From assembly GCA_021636625.1 (NCBI GenBank), contig JAJWLX010000055.1, positions 1-22,472 of the forward strand: 22,472 nucleotides of DNA, given 5' to 3'. Source of the DNA: Prevotella sp. (GTDB lineage: Bacteria > Bacteroidota > Bacteroidia > Bacteroidales > Bacteroidaceae). Made by a program: the position numbers and the translations under genes. Positions within the stretch are counted from its first letter, which is position 1. Each line of letters starts with the position of its first letter. Below the pieces are notes generated by a model. That model was not told the origin of the DNA and searched no databases. It saw only the letters and a list, made by a program, of their open reading frames with translations. Shown in pieces: positions 20,683 to 22,472 of the stretch.

Positions 20683-20692
20683 TTTTAGAGCT
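20678..20692. terminator. Small hairpin downstream of glnN
   Basis: AGCTCT, TTT, AGAGCT (20678-20692) is a perfect 6-bp hairpin followed by TTT on the plus strand. It lies about 65 nt after the glnN stop, between it and the element, and could help end transcription from the element's side. Weak on T-run. Confidence 0.35.
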
Positions 20693-20754
20693 TTTGCGTT
20701 TTCTTTTTCTTAAACGAAAACTATACCTTACAATTAAAACCAGAAAATTGCTTG

Positions 20755-22472
20755 TTATCTGATGAAGAGAAGCTCACGATACTTAGGCAATGTCCAGAGC
20801 TCATCGGCAACAGTCAACTCCAACTTGTCAATCTGATAACGGATCTCCTCCATCTTTGGAGCTACTGTGTCATGATAAGCTATCGCCTTATCGTGCTCAT
20901 TCTCAATCTTGTTGGCTACCTTGCGGGCATTAACCAACTCCTCAACACCGGTCTCGATAATCTGAGTGCGCTCGGCAATCTTCTTGATGATATTGATGTT
21001 GCGGGCTGTCAACTTCTTGCCTTCCTCGTCACCGAAGATGTCAATCATGTTCTCCACATTCTTAGCCAACTGGCTCTGATAGTGAGTAGCCACTGGGATG
21101 ATGTGGTTCATGCTCAAGTCGCCCATTACACGAGCCTCAATCTGAATCTTCTTGGTGTAGGTCTCCCATTTCACCTCGTTACGGGCTTCCAACTCGTTCT
21201 TCTTCATGACACCCATATCCTCGAACATCTTGATAGAGGCAGGGTCGAGATAACGCTCGAAAATCTTTGGACAGCTCTTCTCGCAGTCCAGACCACGCTT
21301 AGCAGCTTCCTCTACCCACTCATCTGAGTAACCATTACCATCGAAACGGATAGGCTTGCAGGTCTTCAAATCCTGGCGAACGATATCGATGATGGCAGAT
21401 GTCTTATCCTCACCCTTGGCAATCAACTCATCCACACGCTTCTTGAAGTCGGTCAAAGCCTCGGCTACAGCTGTGTTCAATACGATCATCGCTGATGCAC
21501 AGTTAGCCTCAGAGCCTACGGCACGGAACTCGAAACGGTTACCGGTGAAGGCGAATGGTGATGTACGGTTACGGTCGGTGTTATCAATCATCAACTCTGG
21601 AATCTCAGGGATATCCAACTTCATGCCCTGCTTGCCAGCCACGGTGAAGAGATCCTTCTTGTCGGCTTTCTCAATGTGCTCGAGAAGGTCGGTCAACTGC
21701 TTGCCGAGGAATGATGAGATGATTGCTGGAGGTGCCTCGTTGGCACCCAGACGATGCGCATTGGTAGCGCTCATGATAGATGCCTTGAGCAAACCGTTGT
21801 GCTTGTATACACCCATCAAAGTCTCTGTGATGAAGACTACGAAACGGAGGTTATCCTCTGGTGTCTTGCCAGGACCATGAAGCAGAATGCCTGTATCTGT
21901 AGCGAGACTCCAGTTATTGTGCTTACCTGAACCGTTGATGCCTGCGAATGGCTTCTCATGGAGAAGTACGCGGAAACCGTGATGGCGAGCCACCTTCTTC
22001 ATCAAGCTCATCAGGAGCATGTTGTGGTCAACGGCAAGGTTGGTCTCCTCGAAGATAGGTGCCAACTCAAACTGGTTTGGTGCTACCTCGTTGTGACGGG
22101 TCTTGCAAGGAATACCGAGCTCGAGAGCCTGGATTTCCAAATCCTTCATGAATGCCTGAACACGCTCTGGGATGGCACCGAAGTAATGGTCGTCCATCTG
22201 CTGGTTCTTGGCAGAATCGTGACCCATCAGGGTGCGGCCTGTCAACATCAGGTCAGGACGTGCAGCATACAAGCTCTCATCTACCAGGAAGTACTCCTGC
22301 TCCCAACCGAGGTTGGAAATAACTTTCTTGACATCAGGGTTGAAGTAGTGGCAAACCTCTGTAGCAGCTACGTTTACAGCGTGCAATGAACGGAGCAATG
22401 GAGCTTTATAGTCGAGTGCCTCACCTGTATAAGAGATGAAGACAGTAGGGATACAGAGTGTATCATCGATGA
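20755..22472 (-). CDS. glnN: Glutamine synthetase type III, start outside window
   Basis: Cytoplasmic enzyme that makes glutamine from glutamate, ammonia and ATP; type III forms are about 730 residues, larger than the common type I, and typical of Bacteroidetes. The window holds the last roughly 571 residues. Landmarks are CIPTVFISYTGEALDYKAPLLRSLHAVN at the edge (given only as a position: 22457-22372), WEQEYFLVD, KTRHNEVAPNQFELAPIFEE, EKPFAGINGSGKHNNWSL, NAHRLGANEAPPAIISSFLG and SPFAFTGNRFEFRAVGS, all intact. The frame continues to the window edge, so the TTG at 22398 is not the start. It ends ELLFIR-TAA. GC-rich codon use, like eno, marks it as a core gene. A short repeat of its 3' end lies 73 nt downstream. 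Confidence 0.96.
   Translation of the reverse strand, partial: IDDTLCIPTVFISYTGEALDYKAPLLRSLHAVNVAATEVCHYFNPDVKKVISNLGWEQEYFLVDESLYAARPDLMLTGRTLMGHDSAKNQQMDDHYFGAIPERVQAFMKDLEIQALELGIPCKTRHNEVAPNQFELAPIFEETNLAVDHNMLLMSLMKKVARHHGFRVLLHEKPFAGINGSGKHNNWSLATDTGILLHGPGKTPEDNLRFVVFITETLMGVYKHNGLLKASIMSATNAHRLGANEAPPAIISSFLGKQLTDLLEHIEKADKKDLFTVAGKQGMKLDIPEIPELMIDNTDRNRTSPFAFTGNRFEFRAVGSEANCASAMIVLNTAVAEALTDFKKRVDELIAKGEDKTSAIIDIVRQDLKTCKPIRFDGNGYSDEWVEEAAKRGLDCEKSCPKIFERYLDPASIKMFEDMGVMKKNELEARNEVKWETYTKKIQIEARVMGDLSMNHIIPVATHYQSQLAKNVENMIDIFGDEEGKKLTARNINIIKKIAERTQIIETGVEELVNARKVANKIENEHDKAIAYHDTVAPKMEEIRYQIDKLELTVADELWTLPKYRELLFIR

Noticed and set aside
20752..21327. 191-codon plus-strand frame opposite glnN
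   Set aside because: It is the antisense shadow of the conserved glutamine synthetase gene.

Overview
The window looks like a chromosomal segment of a Bacteroidales bacterium, most likely Prevotellaceae (Prevotella/Segatella copri-like). The reasons are a type III glutamine synthetase, repeated Bacteroidetes-type promoters (TTTG, about 20 nt, TAnnTTTG, often followed by CAGT), lipoproteins with acidic residues right after the lipobox cysteine, BACON and FISUMP domains, and a DUF1703-type AAA/PD-(D/E)XK gene. Two housekeeping genes frame it: eno (3' part only, left edge) and glnN (5' end cut off, right edge). Everything between looks accessory.

Region 1 (1-954): the end of eno, its terminator, and a 60-bp relic of the 3' end of a ZIP transporter gene, whose intact relative lies 12.4 kb further on. 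Region 2 (955-11357, minus strand): a tight run of seven genes, all predicted lipoproteins. In transcription order they are a small lipoprotein, a BACON-MACPF protein with an altered signature, a BACON-MACPF-FISUMP protein, an aromatic-rich lipoprotein of unknown family, a MACPF protein, a Bmp/PnrA-type periplasmic-binding-fold lipoprotein, and a fusion of a type 1 periplasmic-binding domain to a legumain-like (C13) cysteine peptidase. Spacing is -23 to +38 nt, so it reads as one operon. The MACPF proteins resemble the Bacteroidales secreted antimicrobial proteins (BSAPs). With a legumain-type protease and two binding-fold proteins, this may be an uncharacterised surface pore-forming system; that function is inference.

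Region 3 (11358-12501): a long gene-free stretch. It holds a probable operon promoter about 540 nt upstream, a leader with two mutually exclusive pairings, and, on the other strand, the zupT-like promoter with repeated ACCTA/TAGGT palindromes that may bind a metal-responsive regulator. Region 4 (12502-15274): the ZIP transporter, a 22-bp triple tandem repeat, and the AAA-ATPase/nuclease-like gene on the minus strand.

Region 5 (about 15432-20632): an AT-rich integrative element of about 5.2 kb with repeated core sites and a perfect 22-bp arm-site repeat at both ends. It encodes a tyrosine integrase, two unknown proteins, an excisionase-like HTH protein, another unknown protein, a possible 19-residue membrane micropeptide and a filamentous-phage-type (gene II/X) replication protein. 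It also carries a strong promoter-terminator pair that would make a small RNA of about 70 nt. No relaxase, Zot or coat gene was seen, so it may be a minimal rolling-circle integrative element or satellite. Region 6 (20633-22472): a short repeat of the glnN 3' end, then glnN.
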